Assembly (NCBI RefSeq): GCF_000512585.2
Contig: NC_089247.1
Location: 496,001-560,000 of the forward strand
Origin: Kwoniella bestiolae CBS 10118
Taxonomy: Eukaryota; Basidiomycota; Tremellomycetes; Tremellales; Cryptococcaceae
Direction: 5' to 3'
Length of the DNA stretch: 64,000 nucleotides
Positions 17,581 to 28,397 of the stretch are shown here, piece by piece. Both the position numbers and the translations under genes were made by a program. The notes below the pieces were generated by a model, which was given only the letters and a program-made list of their open reading frames with translations, was not told where the DNA came from and searched no databases. How positions within the stretch are numbered: position 1 is the first letter of the stretch; each line of letters starts with the position of its first letter.

Positions 17581-18885
17581 ATGTCAGATACAAGAGAACA
17601 AGCAGAAAAGGAACTAGATACAGTAGAAATGAGCACCAACTTGGAAGACAGCTTGGGTGTGAGTTTTCTCATTCTCATTCCCATGGTTACACCCCTGTGT
17701 GCTGAACCCGTATATGATATTACAGTCCGCCCTTGAATCATCGTTCAATCTCCCCCACCTCCTCCACCCCCCGCAAAAGGTTCTGAATCGGCTCATGAGC
17801 CCACAGCCATCCCTGAAGAGACCGTCGCTGCAACCTCCGAGCCCATCGAGGGCATGGCAGAGTGGAAAGACACATTAGAAGGATACACCAAAGAATGGCA
17901 AGCTGAGTCCTCTGTTGCCAGAGAGAAAGCTCTCAAGACTAGAGAGAGGATCGAAAAGGAGAATGCGGATGCAGAGAAGAAGATGAAGGATGATTTGGCT
18001 AAGCAAAAGAAAGAGAAATTGGCAGAGGAGAAGAAGAAGAGAGATGCGCAGAAGCTGAAAGATGAGTTGGAGGGTACAACCGAAACTAAGAAAGGAGCTA
18101 AGGGTCAAGGAGAGAGAGAGAAGAGAGTCAAGGAAGCTTGGGAACTTGTTGGAGAGAAAAAGGATAATGCTCCTACGACTGAGACTGATTCTAGGGGTGT
18201 TACTGGGAAGGAACAGCCTAAGAAGGAAGCTTCCAAGCCTGTGAGTGGGATTCATCCGAGATCTGCTTTCTACGCGCTCCTCTGATCTCCTTTCCGAATG
18301 GGTACCCTTCCTATCACATAACTTCAACACTATGTCCACGTGCTCATACCTACCTCTGCCCAGCTTTCATACGATCCAACCCGATCTACCGACCCCATCC
18401 CCCCGATATTCCAAGACCCCGTTCCCGTCAGCCAAACCTCCGCTCCCACCGAGTCCGCAACCCTCTCAAGACACTCAGCAACCTCCGGAGCATGGGAAGA
18501 ACTCTCTCGAGGCTCACCCTCAGGCTCATCAGGCGAGGAAGTCTCCAGACCGCAATCCAACTCTGAGGAATCTGACATCGTCAATATCCCTTCATCCTCC
18601 AAACAACCCCCTTCAGGTGGTCTACCACCTTCTCAGCCTCCTTCACTCACTTTGAGCTTGTTCGACCCTTCTAAACTCACTCTCCGAAGGGTGTTAGCTG
18701 TGATTGGAATCAATCTGGTGCTACCGTTCATAAATGGGGTGTTCCTTGGTTTCGGTGAGATCTTTGCGAGAGAGGCTGTAAGGGTCGGTAAGCTCGTTTG
18801 GAGGGGGGAGAGAAGTTGGTTTGGAATTGGACGAGCTGCTGCTGGGAGGGGAACGAGCGGTGTGGGGTTGAGTGGTGGGTTCTAA
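17581..18885 (+). CDS. MIM1: MIM1/TOM13-type mitochondrial outer-membrane import factor with charged N-terminal extension
   Basis: Mim1 inserts helical proteins into the mitochondrial outer membrane and helps assemble the TOM complex. The diagnostic part is near the C-terminus: SLFDPSKLTLRRVLAVIGIN followed by LVLPFINGVFLGFGEIFARE, the family's single membrane helix with its GxxxG-like spacing, about 18655-18775. Upstream, 17854-18240 encodes a Lys/Glu-rich helical stretch (KEWQAESSVAREKALK, EEKKKRDAQKLKDELEG). It joins in phase to the Mim1 part across the intron 18241-18363. The 5' end is uncertain. ATG 17581 (MSDTREQAEKELDTVEM) has a good GTGAGT donor at 17659, but splicing to the clear acceptor ATTACAG (17725) lands out of frame with the rest. 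A start at 17854 (MAEWKD) is the conservative alternative. Yeast Mim1 is only about 113 residues. Confidence 0.8.
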
Positions 18886-19155
18886 GTGGATTTGCATAAT
18901 GGATCATATCATATAGAGAGTAGGTAATATCCGGTTGGTCAATCATAATCGGAATGATACATGCCACGTTCTGAGATATCATCATGTTCATACAGTACAC
19001 ATATCTATACAATCGGAAATCATGTATGCTAATATAGATCGTGAGGTAAGGTCATTTCGTTAGGTGTTTCATCAGACTGCATCCCTAATATCGGGCTCTG
19101 ATGCGATGAATTGTAATAGTATTCCTCGTTTCTGACTTGAGCAGCAATTCACGAC
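18886..19155. other. Convergent spacer between MIM1 and ARL5
   Basis: 270 nt of AT-rich sequence holding two facing 3' ends. No gene seen. Confidence 0.4.
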
Positions 19156-20044
19156 TCATCCCCTAGCTTCCAACTTCCCAACCAACCAATCCATCCCCTC
19201 GAACAACCCCAACCCAGTCAACGCACTACATCCCATGATCTGCCATTCCCTCTCCCTCAGATCAGTCAGACCAAGCGCTTCGGACACTTGAGCGGGGGTT
19301 AGACGACCCTGCGATATGGGGAGATCCTGTTTGTTCGCTAGCACTAGTAAGAGGGATGTTTTGAGTTGCTACGTGGGTATGGTTTATTAGCGATTTGATG
19401 AGGCGATGACATCAGATAGATATGGGATATCGAGTAATGTATACCCAAAAATGAACCAATGGGTGAGAACTTGGGAGGGGGTAGGGTACATTCAAAGAGA
19501 AGGAGAGGATGAATGGACCAGACTGGACCCACCTCATCAGAAACCAACTTCATCAACTCCGTCTTAACCATCCCCAACCTCGCACTATCGCTCGAATCAA
19601 TCACTAAAATGATCGCTTCGGTCCCCATGAAATACTGACTCCAACTTGATCGCAACGACGTCTGACCGCCTATATCTATCAGACCGAATCTTACACCTTT
19701 GTAATCGTATATCTCATGGTTGGATCCCACGGTGGGTGCCGAGGCTACTATGGATCCCATCGTTATTCTGTAGAGGATTGTTGACTGGGTATGGCGTAGT
19801 TGTGGATCAGCATCAGTCTCTCGAGAGTATTCTCCCTGCAAGTCTTATGAGAGGGCACTTGGGATAGAGAGGAATCAGATTACCCACTTTACCAGCATTG
19901 TCCAACCCTAGTATCAACACTTTCGTCTCTCGCTTTGAGAATAGACGCGACCATAACGAAGAGAAGGTTACTGGTGGGTGTGATCGTAGAGAGTCAGCTT
20001 CACTCGCGCGCAACACTCACCAAAAAGTATGGCTCACCTCCCAT
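19156..20044 (-). CDS. ARL5: ARF-like small GTPase, ARL5 type
   Basis: ARL5 proteins act at the trans-Golgi and recruit tethers such as GARP. The coding start is a 7-nt exon (ATGGGAG). It is spliced to exon 2, giving MG-VTFSSLWSRLF, so Gly2 is available for myristoylation. P-loop GLDNAGKSTILYR spans an intron. Switch regions: APTVGSN, IDIGGQTSLRSSW; G4 LANKQDLPIS; G5 MGCSALTGLGLFEGMDWL. IGGQ-SLRSSW and the C-x-ALTG-GL-GW/M block are ARL5-like rather than ARF1 (WDVGGQDKIRPLW). About 180 residues, the normal length. Divergent from GAR1. Confidence 0.88.
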
Positions 20045-20487
20045 GATTCGAGCTCGTTATAGTTGGTCTCAGCAGTGTATTAATCTTTGTATGTTGTATG
20101 CATGCATAGATACGTTTCATCTGGAATGACGATAACACAACTCGAGGTGATCATCCTCAACCGTCTTTGAACGATGACGACACGTGGCAATCATGCGAAG
20201 CCCAAGGGGTCTTCTTTGATGCACCCCATTTAAGAACCAGTGAAAAAGTTGGGATTGTCGAATTTCGCTTTTAACGAAAGGCTTGAGGCATCCTCGGGAG
20301 GTTTAGATGCTACATCATCATAATAGACATCAAATAGCTCATCTTATTCTCATTCTCATTCTCATTCTCATCTCATCATCGACAGCGACAGCAGACCGAC
20401 AGGAAGTAGGTCTTTTGACTTCGAGCCGAACAAAGGATTCTCAATTATCACTGTTACCTCACCCTTCGATAGAATCTAGATTCAAGT
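20045..20487. other. Divergent promoter region ARL5 / GAR1
   Basis: 443 nt between two starts. Contains the (CATTCT)n leader repeat of GAR1 and no further gene. Confidence 0.45.
20345..20374 (+). repeat. CATTCT hexanucleotide run in GAR1 5' leader
   Basis: One TATTCT and three CATTCT units in tandem, then CATCTC. It lies about 115 nt before the GAR1 ATG and gives an unstructured pyrimidine-rich leader. Confidence 0.8.
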
Positions 20488-21762
20488 ATGAGTGGAAGAG
20501 GTGGTTTCTCAGGTAGGGGTGGTGGTGATAGAGGAGGACGAGGTGGTTTCAGGGGTGAGTTGAGTTTTTTCTGTCGGTGAGAAGCCAAGTTGGAATGTAG
20601 CTTGTCGTTGGGGGTTGAGGGAGCTCTGCGGGATTACAAGTATATTTCGTGGGTATCATGAATGAGTAGCTAATTTTGCACTGTGTCTTTTTGCTTTTTA
20701 GGTGGTGCTCGAGGTGGAAGAGGCGGTTTCGGACAGAGGGATTTCGGACCTCCTGAGACTGTACAGGGTGAGTACGAGACCTTCTTCCATCCTTATCAAT
20801 TTACAACTAGCTGTCGTACATGACGAGACAACAAGATCCCATCGCTCAATATCGTAAACAATTTCGGTGGGACAGAGACTGATTGTATCACTTACCCACA
20901 TAGAAATCGGCTCCTTCCTCCACCCCGTCGAATCCGAGATGCTCTGCTCCCTCGTGACACCCACCAAGATCCCCTATTTCAACGCCCCGATATACCTCCA
21001 GAACAAGACCCAGATCGGTAAAGTCGATGAGATCCTCGGTCCGATAAATCAAGTGTATTTCACTGTCAAGATGGACCAGGGGATGTTGGCGTCGAGCTTC
21101 AAGCAGGAAGATAAGGTTTATATCTCTGGGGAGAAGTTGTTGCCTATTGAGAGGTTTTTGCCTAAGCCTAAGACTGCTGGTGGAAAGGGTGGGTTCTGTT
21201 TGTTTATCTACTGGATCATGTGGTTTCGCTGACTGTTTCGTTTTTTATCTGTTCACCAAAATATAGTCGAGAGTGAGTATACCTTCTGTTCATCTCTCAT
21301 TTTATCTTTGATACCTCATCTCATTTTCTCCCCAATATATTACAACTCCTACCTGCAAACATACAAGATGATACATTAACTCAGCTCACTCCGAAACACT
21401 CTACAAACAGATGTTCATGAGGCTATCTATATATATTATATCTGATACCAATCTCCACTTTCTACCTTTCTTCTCTTGCCTGTTCAAGAACAACTCCCGT
21501 GGGACTCTGCTGATATTGTTGTGCCGATGGTACAGAACGAGGCGGTGCCCGAGGCGGTCGTGGTGGTCCAGGCGGACGAGGCGGGCGAGGCGGACCCCCA
21601 GGCCGAGGTGGACGAGGTGGCTTCTCAGCTCGTGGTGGACCTGGTGGAAGGGGTGGTGCAAGGGGAGGTGCGGGTGGTAGAGGTGGGTTTGGAGGTGGTA
21701 GGGGTGGTGGTGCGCCTAGGGGGAGGGGTGGATTCGGAGGTGGAAGAGGTAGAGGCCAATAG
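20488..21762 (+). CDS. GAR1: H/ACA snoRNP protein GAR1
   Basis: GAR1 is one of the four core proteins of H/ACA snoRNPs, which pseudouridylate rRNA in the nucleolus. The N-terminal GAR repeat is [20 protein letters not shown]. The core domain begins [18 protein letters not shown] and continues [37 protein letters not shown] and [20 protein letters not shown] (about 20900-21175). A C-terminal GAR repeat of about 75 residues ([16 protein letters not shown]) ends at TAG 21760-21762. About 220 residues. The region between core and tail carries a probable 6-nt microexon at 21267-21272; skipping it keeps the frame (KVEKRGG versus KERGG). Strong GTGAGT donors and CTGAC/CTGAT branch sites support the model. 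Confidence 0.95.
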
Positions 21763-22580
21763 GGTTCTTCACTTTCTTATCTTGTTTGGGCATGTATTTC
21801 TTATATCCTTGGCTTGAAGGATGATCGTATCATCCAGTGTTAGCTCTTGATGGGTCTTCTAATTGTACACTTGCGTCTGCTCGGCATATGACATTTGATC
21901 CTGTCGTCCTCGTCCTTTGACACCCTTGCGTTCGACAGAGGTGTATGGACGGACTAGTCCTCACTGTGCTCGGTACGAGGTCAAGTCACGATACCCATAA
22001 CATGTGCAAGTTTGGCAAGACTGGAAAGGGGTATCAATATACATGAGCATATCCATGGTTTCTCACGGCCTATCGATCTCAAGGGGTATTCGATCGGAAT
22101 GAAGAGTAGAGTAGCCATCTGAAATTGACGCGCACGAGATAAGGCGGTTTGGTCATTCTGCTGGTGGCATGATCCCATTGACGGTACTCTACGCTCATAC
22201 TCGCCCTGTGCATAAAGTAGAAGGAATGCCACGTCATTTAAATCCATACTCAACCAAAACCGGAAGTCGGCATTCATTTGGATCAATCAACCATAAAACC
22301 CCTCTTATTCTATACCGGCTATCCCGGTTAAGACACCCATCGATCCGAAAGGAGGGGTTGACAAAGGAAGGAGAGGGGTGTTACTCATAAGCGAATGAGA
22401 TGGGTGCATGTCGGAGACCCATTTCATCCATCCATTCATTAACGTGACAAAGACAAAGACAAAGACCAGCTCAATTGCATTCAAACCGTACTCGTATCGC
22501 ACATATCCCAATTTAAATCCTTCTACTCGCACTACTTCCCTCTCTGTGGAACAATAAACTCTACCTCGTACAACCTCACA
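21763..22580. other. Intergenic: GAR1 3' region and SET gene promoter
   Basis: No supported gene. A (GACAAA)x3 run lies at 22446-22466, about 120 nt before the next start. Poly-T/CT-rich sequence precedes ATG 22581. Confidence 0.45.
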
Positions 22581-23512
22581 ATGCCTACAGCTCTTTCCCC
22601 CCTCCCCCTCAACCCACCTCAAGCATGGACCAAACCTACCTACTCGAACACCCACGGAGGGAAGACTTACCGCCCTACTCATCCGGAACTGTTCAAGGTG
22701 GAGTTCACACCGTCATTGGGTAATGAGGAGGAATACTCAAGTAGATTGGTAGCTGTTCGGGTAGGTGTCATCTCTGTTCGACTACCTATCATGAAAAGGC
22801 CTTCGCTCTGTATCGCATGCTAACGTATCCTTTGCCTTTTGTGTTTTGTATTTTGTATTTTGTGCAGGACTTCGAGCCCAACGAACGGATAACGAAACTT
22901 ACCAACATATCGCTGGCACCTGAGAAAGCATATTCGTCTGTACAGTTCGGGAGTGGCCAGAGAGATCATCTGGAGCTAAATTCGGATCTACTATTCAGTG
23001 AGTCAGCTCCCCTCTAAAGAGCCATTCCTTCGGGCTCTCTGGCTCTTTCATGTGATTCACATACTGAAGCTGATTCGTTATTCCTCTCACCCAGTGAACC
23101 ACTCCTGCTCACCTACCGCCGAAATTCACCTGATCCCCAACCACCCTGACCAATGGGAAGTGCGGACCACCTCGAAAGGGCTGAAGAAGGGCGAAGGAAT
23201 CACGTTCTTCTATCCTAGTACGGAGTGGGATATGGCTCAGGGATTTGAATGTGCTTGTGGGTCAGAGGTGAGTGAGATTCCGTGTCTGGCTTCATTTTAG
23301 ATGAATCCCTTGCTGGAGCAGAGATATAATAAGCTGGGTTCTGGGATCTGAGCCACTAGTCCTTCTGTCGGTATGGCATATGCTGATGTGTCTTGTTTGT
23401 CCACAGAACTGCCTAGGTCAAATTAGAGGTGCTAAATATATACCCTTGGCCGAGCTGGAAAGTAGGTCGTACGTGAATGAGCATATACGGCGATTAAAGG
23501 ATGGTCAGTAGG
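22581..23512 (+). CDS. Small SET-domain protein (putative lysine methyltransferase)
   Basis: About 194 residues in four exons. Exon 1 encodes MPTALSPLPLNPPQAWTKP and a sheet-forming stretch. Exon 2 has VRDFEPNERITKLTNISLAP. Exon 3 joins as LLFMNHSCSPTAEIHLIPN, the SET cofactor/knot motif NHSCSP. It continues KGLKKGEGITFFYPSTEWDM, the GE-T-FY motif with the catalytic-type tyrosine. Exon 4 completes FECACGSENCLGQIRGAKYI, a post-SET-like CxC...C zinc site. The compact size without a pre-SET region argues against a classical histone H3K9/H3K36 enzyme. The substrate is unknown. Confidence 0.8.
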
Positions 23513-24485
23513 GTGAGAAGTTCGCTCTAGCATTGTGTTCATATAACATACACGGACAAAGATGTGAGAGGCGGCTGTAGAATCGCAAAGGGACGATAAA
23601 TGCAGAGGAAGTTGATATGTACATCGGTAAAGGGAGTTCGGATTGCATCCTAGGTAGATCGATAGATGTATAGATGCATATCTCCCTTGAATCGTGTCTG
23701 AGTAACACACGAATACCTTGTCAATACTGTACATCCCCCGTCATAAGCCTATAGTTACGAAGCATTCCTCCTCTCCTCTGTTGTTCACGTGATCTTACGC
23801 GATAACACTGCAAAAATACCGGATGAAGATCACTCTTTTGATCCGGTCCGCTATTTACCCCATTGAGATGGAGACGCGTCAAGGGAGCGATATGCTGAGT
23901 ACGTCATTCCGGTCATGTTGATTATTGACAATTGTGTCAACAACGTTTGCCACCGTATGAGCACAAGCACTTGATAAGGACAGAGCAGTGCATATAAGAG
24001 CAGTGCATACAATGGTAGTCCATGTATCCATATCACCAGCGACACGTCCCATACCATACCATACCTTGTCACTCGTATTTCCCATTCACTCTCATTGAAA
24101 TCAATACGAATCAGATCTAACAGAGACACCCCCAATCCAATTCAAATCTCTTATCTCTTGTCCACACCACTCGGTCCCCACTCTCCCTTATCATCCCACG
24201 TTGCTGCTTCCGTTCCTTTCTCACGTCACGTCAATCAATTACACATCAATCATCACAACAATCAATCATCAGTACTCATATCCCCCACTCACCATCTATA
24301 CCCCACCAGTACACGTGTACACCGTCTTCTATTCTCATTGCGATACCTCTTCTTACCCATCAATCCACTCAACACTTGCAGGTCAAGTCTCACCCATCTA
24401 GATATCAATCTATACCAGCCAACTCATCATATCCATCTTACAACTCTTCGAGCCGCACTCCATCCGACACCGCTCAACCAGCACC
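23513..24485. other. Intergenic, 970 nt, promoter-like
   Basis: No gene supported. It contains a 13-nt direct repeat AGAGCAGTGCATA at 23982-23994 and 23997-24009 overlapping a CATATAAG element, a CCATA x3 run near 24049-24064, and then a long C/A/T-rich leader up to ATG 24486. Several short open frames in the leader look incidental. Confidence 0.45.
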
Positions 24486-25356
24486 ATGCCAATCCCACCC
24501 CGACCCATTCCCGTACATCACCCCCGCCACTCCCACCATAGACAAGGGATGAAACCCGGTTCCTCCGTACCCCGTAAATCAGGAATCACCTCCTGCTCCT
24601 CGTCGCTCGAATGGAGAGCGGAGATTGCCTTGCTCAATGAGTTGGGCCCCAAGTCTGTTCCCCTCCATCTGACCGGCACTGCCAAAGGAGTAAAGATGGT
24701 CGATACCAAGTCCAAGTCCAAGGACAGGGAGATGGAAGAAAGGGGAGAGGGGAAGATGGAAGTAGGGTTGAGGGAATTGATTGATGATGGAAGGGGTAAA
24801 CGGGAGAAGAGGGGTGAGTGGTTTCTACTGCTCCTCTGTTATATGTATATCCTATCTGAAGATTATATGATGGGGTGGATTTGGATCAATAGTCAATACT
24901 GATTTTGTTTATATCGTATTAGCCACTACAGCCACGACACTAGGATTCGACTTCATCCCCAACCCCACTATCCTCACTTTACCCGACGACGCCCCAGCAA
25001 TCCAGGACAAGAAATCGTTATTGACCATCTCCAAATCCATTCCAACGCATGTCCAAGACGCCTCAACGCCATTGGAGAATACACCGATCACTCCTGGACT
25101 ATTACCCCGGCCTTCTTCCTCGCTTGACCCTGAGGCTGAGGAAGAAGACGATGAAGATTGGGAGCACGTCCCCTCTTTGACTCGAGAGGAGGGTGAGAGA
25201 GTCGATGAGGACGAGCATGATATTATCATTCTGGGTGAATTGGAATTGGACGATGTGGACGATTCTATCATCAAAGATGGGGATGCTCAGGCTATAGCTA
25301 CAAAGGGAAATGGGCAGAAGATCAGTTATGCTGGTATTCTAGGTACCAGGTCTTAG
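24486..25356 (+). CDS. Acidic, low-complexity protein of unknown function
   Basis: I do not recognise this protein. Two exons, 24486-24813 and 24923-25356, join in phase (KREKR-ATTATTLGFDFIP) to give 253 residues. Residues 1-110 are basic and Pro/His/Lys-rich. The second half is strongly acidic: EAEEEDDEDWEHVPSLTREE then ILGELELDDVDDSII. It ends GQKISYAGILGTRS. DEDWEHV fits the acidic-W-x-x-L/I/V pattern of Atg8-interacting motifs, although such motifs also occur by chance. The coding case rests on a clean in-phase intron (GTGAGT...TATTAG), the open frame across the junction, and non-random composition. Confidence 0.7.
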
Positions 25357-25749
25357 GTCTCAGGTCTCGAATGGCACGAAACATCCTTCCCCTCGAATCT
25401 TGTCTTCTGTTTGATCATCTTGTCTGTATTGTGTTTGGAAGTAAAGTTTGTCTTGTTCGAGTGATCGATTTACGTATCGCCATATCGTTATCGTTGAATG
25501 AGATTGTATTGAGATATCATAGGCATAAACGTATAATATAAACACGCAAAAACAGTGTAGGGTTGTAATCATAAATCAGTAATTTCATATCATACCATGT
25601 ATACTCCATATCAATATCAATGTATCTCATGGTTCATCCAACCATACCTAGCAGAGTCGAGGCCCAAACAGTATAAGTGTCAAAGTATGACATATGTAGC
25701 AAAGTGGAAGGCAGCACATTCATTCCCTGTACTCTACTATTGTCATATA
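25357..25749. other. Convergent spacer between the acidic protein gene and GWT1
   Basis: 393 nt of AT-rich sequence with two facing 3' ends. No gene seen. Confidence 0.4.
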
Positions 25750-28040
25750 CTAAATCCCGATCCTCCTCCCCCTAATCGCCCACGCAACCCCACATACCCC
25801 CAGACTATACATCCCCAACACCCCCATACTAACCACCCTCCCAGCATACATACTATCCATACAGACATTCACCAATCCCGTCCCCAAATTAGCCACCAGA
25901 AAGACCACCAGGCCATTCCTGTTGATTGATTCTAGTAGAGCGGGGGTGGGGATATCTGGGAACGTCGATTCGAGAAGTAGGTAGCCTAAGAGGAAGAGGG
26001 TGTTGTATGATGCTATGAAGAGGACGTAGGGTGTGTTTGCCTGGGGTCAAGTTCAGAGCGTTAGTCTAACCAGCTATGAGGAAGACTATTTATCGTTGAG
26101 AGGAGTTTTTATGTATAGGGAATGATGCGGTTGTCTTTCAAATGAGTAAATTAGGGAGAACGAATGTATAGAGACAACTCACAAACCTCCTTGAAACACG
26201 TGCATCACCATCCCCATTAACCCACGACCACCCCCCTAATGTACCCCAGTAAACTACGCTATGCCCGAACAATTGCAGGATCAACTCCGTCCTTCTCTTC
26301 TCGTATTGTCTCTTGCTCTGCTCATCCTCATGCACATGCGAGTCGGTCACTCCCTTGGTGGGAGGGGTAGAAACCTCAAGTTTCGATATATTTTCGCCTA
26401 TAGATAAACCCAGTAGGTAGATGGCGATGTACCCAGGAAGGGAGGATAGACCCTCTTTGTTCTGTCCCATTATACCTTCTCGCGAGGGGGAGAGGAGGTA
26501 AGATTGTAGTCCGTATCTGGTGAGGATCGCCTGTTGGACTGAAAACAGTTATTAGTGTTACTGTGTATTATGTGGGTCGGGTGGGAGTACGATTGAGCCA
26601 ACTCACCTAGACTGATCCCTATACCCAATAATCTCCAACTCACCCTCCTCCGTAATGGTCTAACCAATACCCCGAAAACAGGTAATAAACCAATCGTAAA
26701 GAAGAAATTCCAATGTACGCCATACTCCGTTACGTGTTCTGGATATTCCACTCCCTTGACCATTACCAGCCTTATGAATCCCAATATCAAGGTGGGGAGC
26801 GACTTCCTGAGTGCTTTGAGCAGGTCTTTAGGAAGGGTATGTGCGGTGTCTTTACGAAGAGTAAGACCTGGTGAGCTTGGTGGATTGATTGAGGATGAGG
26901 GGATCTCGGGATTGAGCGATTTGAGGGATATGAGGCCGAGGGAAAATACGAATGAGCCTACGCCTACGTCCATCTACCGTATTCATCAAGGGTCAGCTAC
27001 GCTATAAGCCCTTGCATGAATCGGGTTCGGCGTAGTGAAGCTGAGCTGATTAGAGTGAGTATGAGTAGGCAGACTTACCAAGCTCGTACCGAAATCCTCA
27101 CATTTGCCTAACCATCTCGGAAAGACCTGAAAGTCCACAGCCAGTATACAATGAACAGTCATGATCATCATATGTGCCCTGTACACACTGAGGAACGGTA
27201 ACCTCCTTTTCTTCTGCCCTTCCCCATCGCCCTTCCCTAATCGGATGGTACTGGGTGTAGAAACGTTTCTCGTTCTAGATCTATCTTTGGTGGGATAAGT
27301 GGATGAGCCGGGTAAGGAGTCACTCTCTGCCGTCGGCGGGGTAGGTAAGATATTGACCGTTATATTATCTGGACTGGGTTGGGGACTTAATCTCCGCTTG
27401 TTCACCCCGACACTGGTGAATGGATCGTCCACCGAGAGGTTCGAGGGTGAAGTGGGATTGGAAGAATTGGATAGGATCGAAGGGCTGGGTGAGGCAGAGT
27501 ACTCGTGTGCGGAGGATAGAGCAACCTGAGAGGGAAGTTTGATAGGTGTATTTTGAGCTGAGGTGGTCGTTGAGGTAGGTTCGGCAATTTCCTCGTCTGA
27601 GTCTGACTCCTCCAACCATGAGCCCTTTGATTGGTCTTTACTTGTATTCCCTATTTGGCGTCGGCGGGATTTGGGAGATAGGAGATAGACGACGGATGAG
27701 AGGGTGAGTAGGAAGATGTTGTATGTTATTGGGATTGTGGCGAAAAGGGTCACGCCCAGGAGGAGGGGGAGGGAAGAGGTGAGGTAGTCGGATATGAAGG
27801 AGGGTTTGATACGTGGGTAGAGGGTTGCGTAGAGTGCGTAAGAGATCTAATGTAGGACAGGGACAAAGGTATCAGCTATGAGTTCTATCTTATCTTGGAT
27901 TCAGTTCAGTTAGATGAGACACTATAGTTATGGTGTACCGCACTCACCCAAGCTACTAGGCTTACGGCCAGGATGGTGTATATCGATGAACCTGGGTTAT
28001 CAGATACGAAAGCTTCTTTGGCTGCTTTGTAGTCTGACAT
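25750..28040 (-). CDS. GWT1: GWT1 / PIG-W inositol acyltransferase of GPI-anchor synthesis
   Basis: Gwt1 acylates the inositol of GlcN-PI in the ER, an early GPI-anchor step; it is the target of the antifungal manogepix. It starts [20 protein letters not shown], matching fungal Gwt1 N-termini, then [11 protein letters not shown] and further membrane helices. Conserved blocks: [75 protein letters not shown]. Between helices 3 and 4 lies an unusual disordered loop of about 150 residues (Ser/Pro/Thr-rich, about 27220-27690). About 620 residues in five exons or so. An in-frame ATG at 28274 would add 78 residues with no family support, so I chose 28040. The stop is at 25750-25752. Confidence 0.93.
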
Positions 28041-28397
28041 GTTGGATGATTCGAGATTGGAGGTTGGCACAGTCCTTATATTCGATTTAAGTGGTCCATC
28101 GTATGCTATTGCTGCTACGTCGTCGCTTCTTCGCTGACCAATGCTCATAACATACTCAACAGGTTGAAAGGGTCGTCTTGGAATCTCGAATTGCTCGACA
28201 ACAAGACACCTCGCCTCCACTCTGGAAAACCTCCACTTGGGTGTTCTAACATGACTGGTACTCGTATTGCTCAATTATGAAAATAACGAGACGATCAATC
28301 CAAAACTCAAGCTCATGAAGATGCATGACAACATGCATATAACCCCTCAGCCTACCCCTCAAATATCTACAATACACCTTTACCTCAGAAGTAAACA

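Noticed and set aside
28041..28274. In-frame upstream extension of GWT1 by 78 residues
   Set aside because: The conserved family N-terminus begins at [12 protein letters not shown]; the extension looks like leader sequence.
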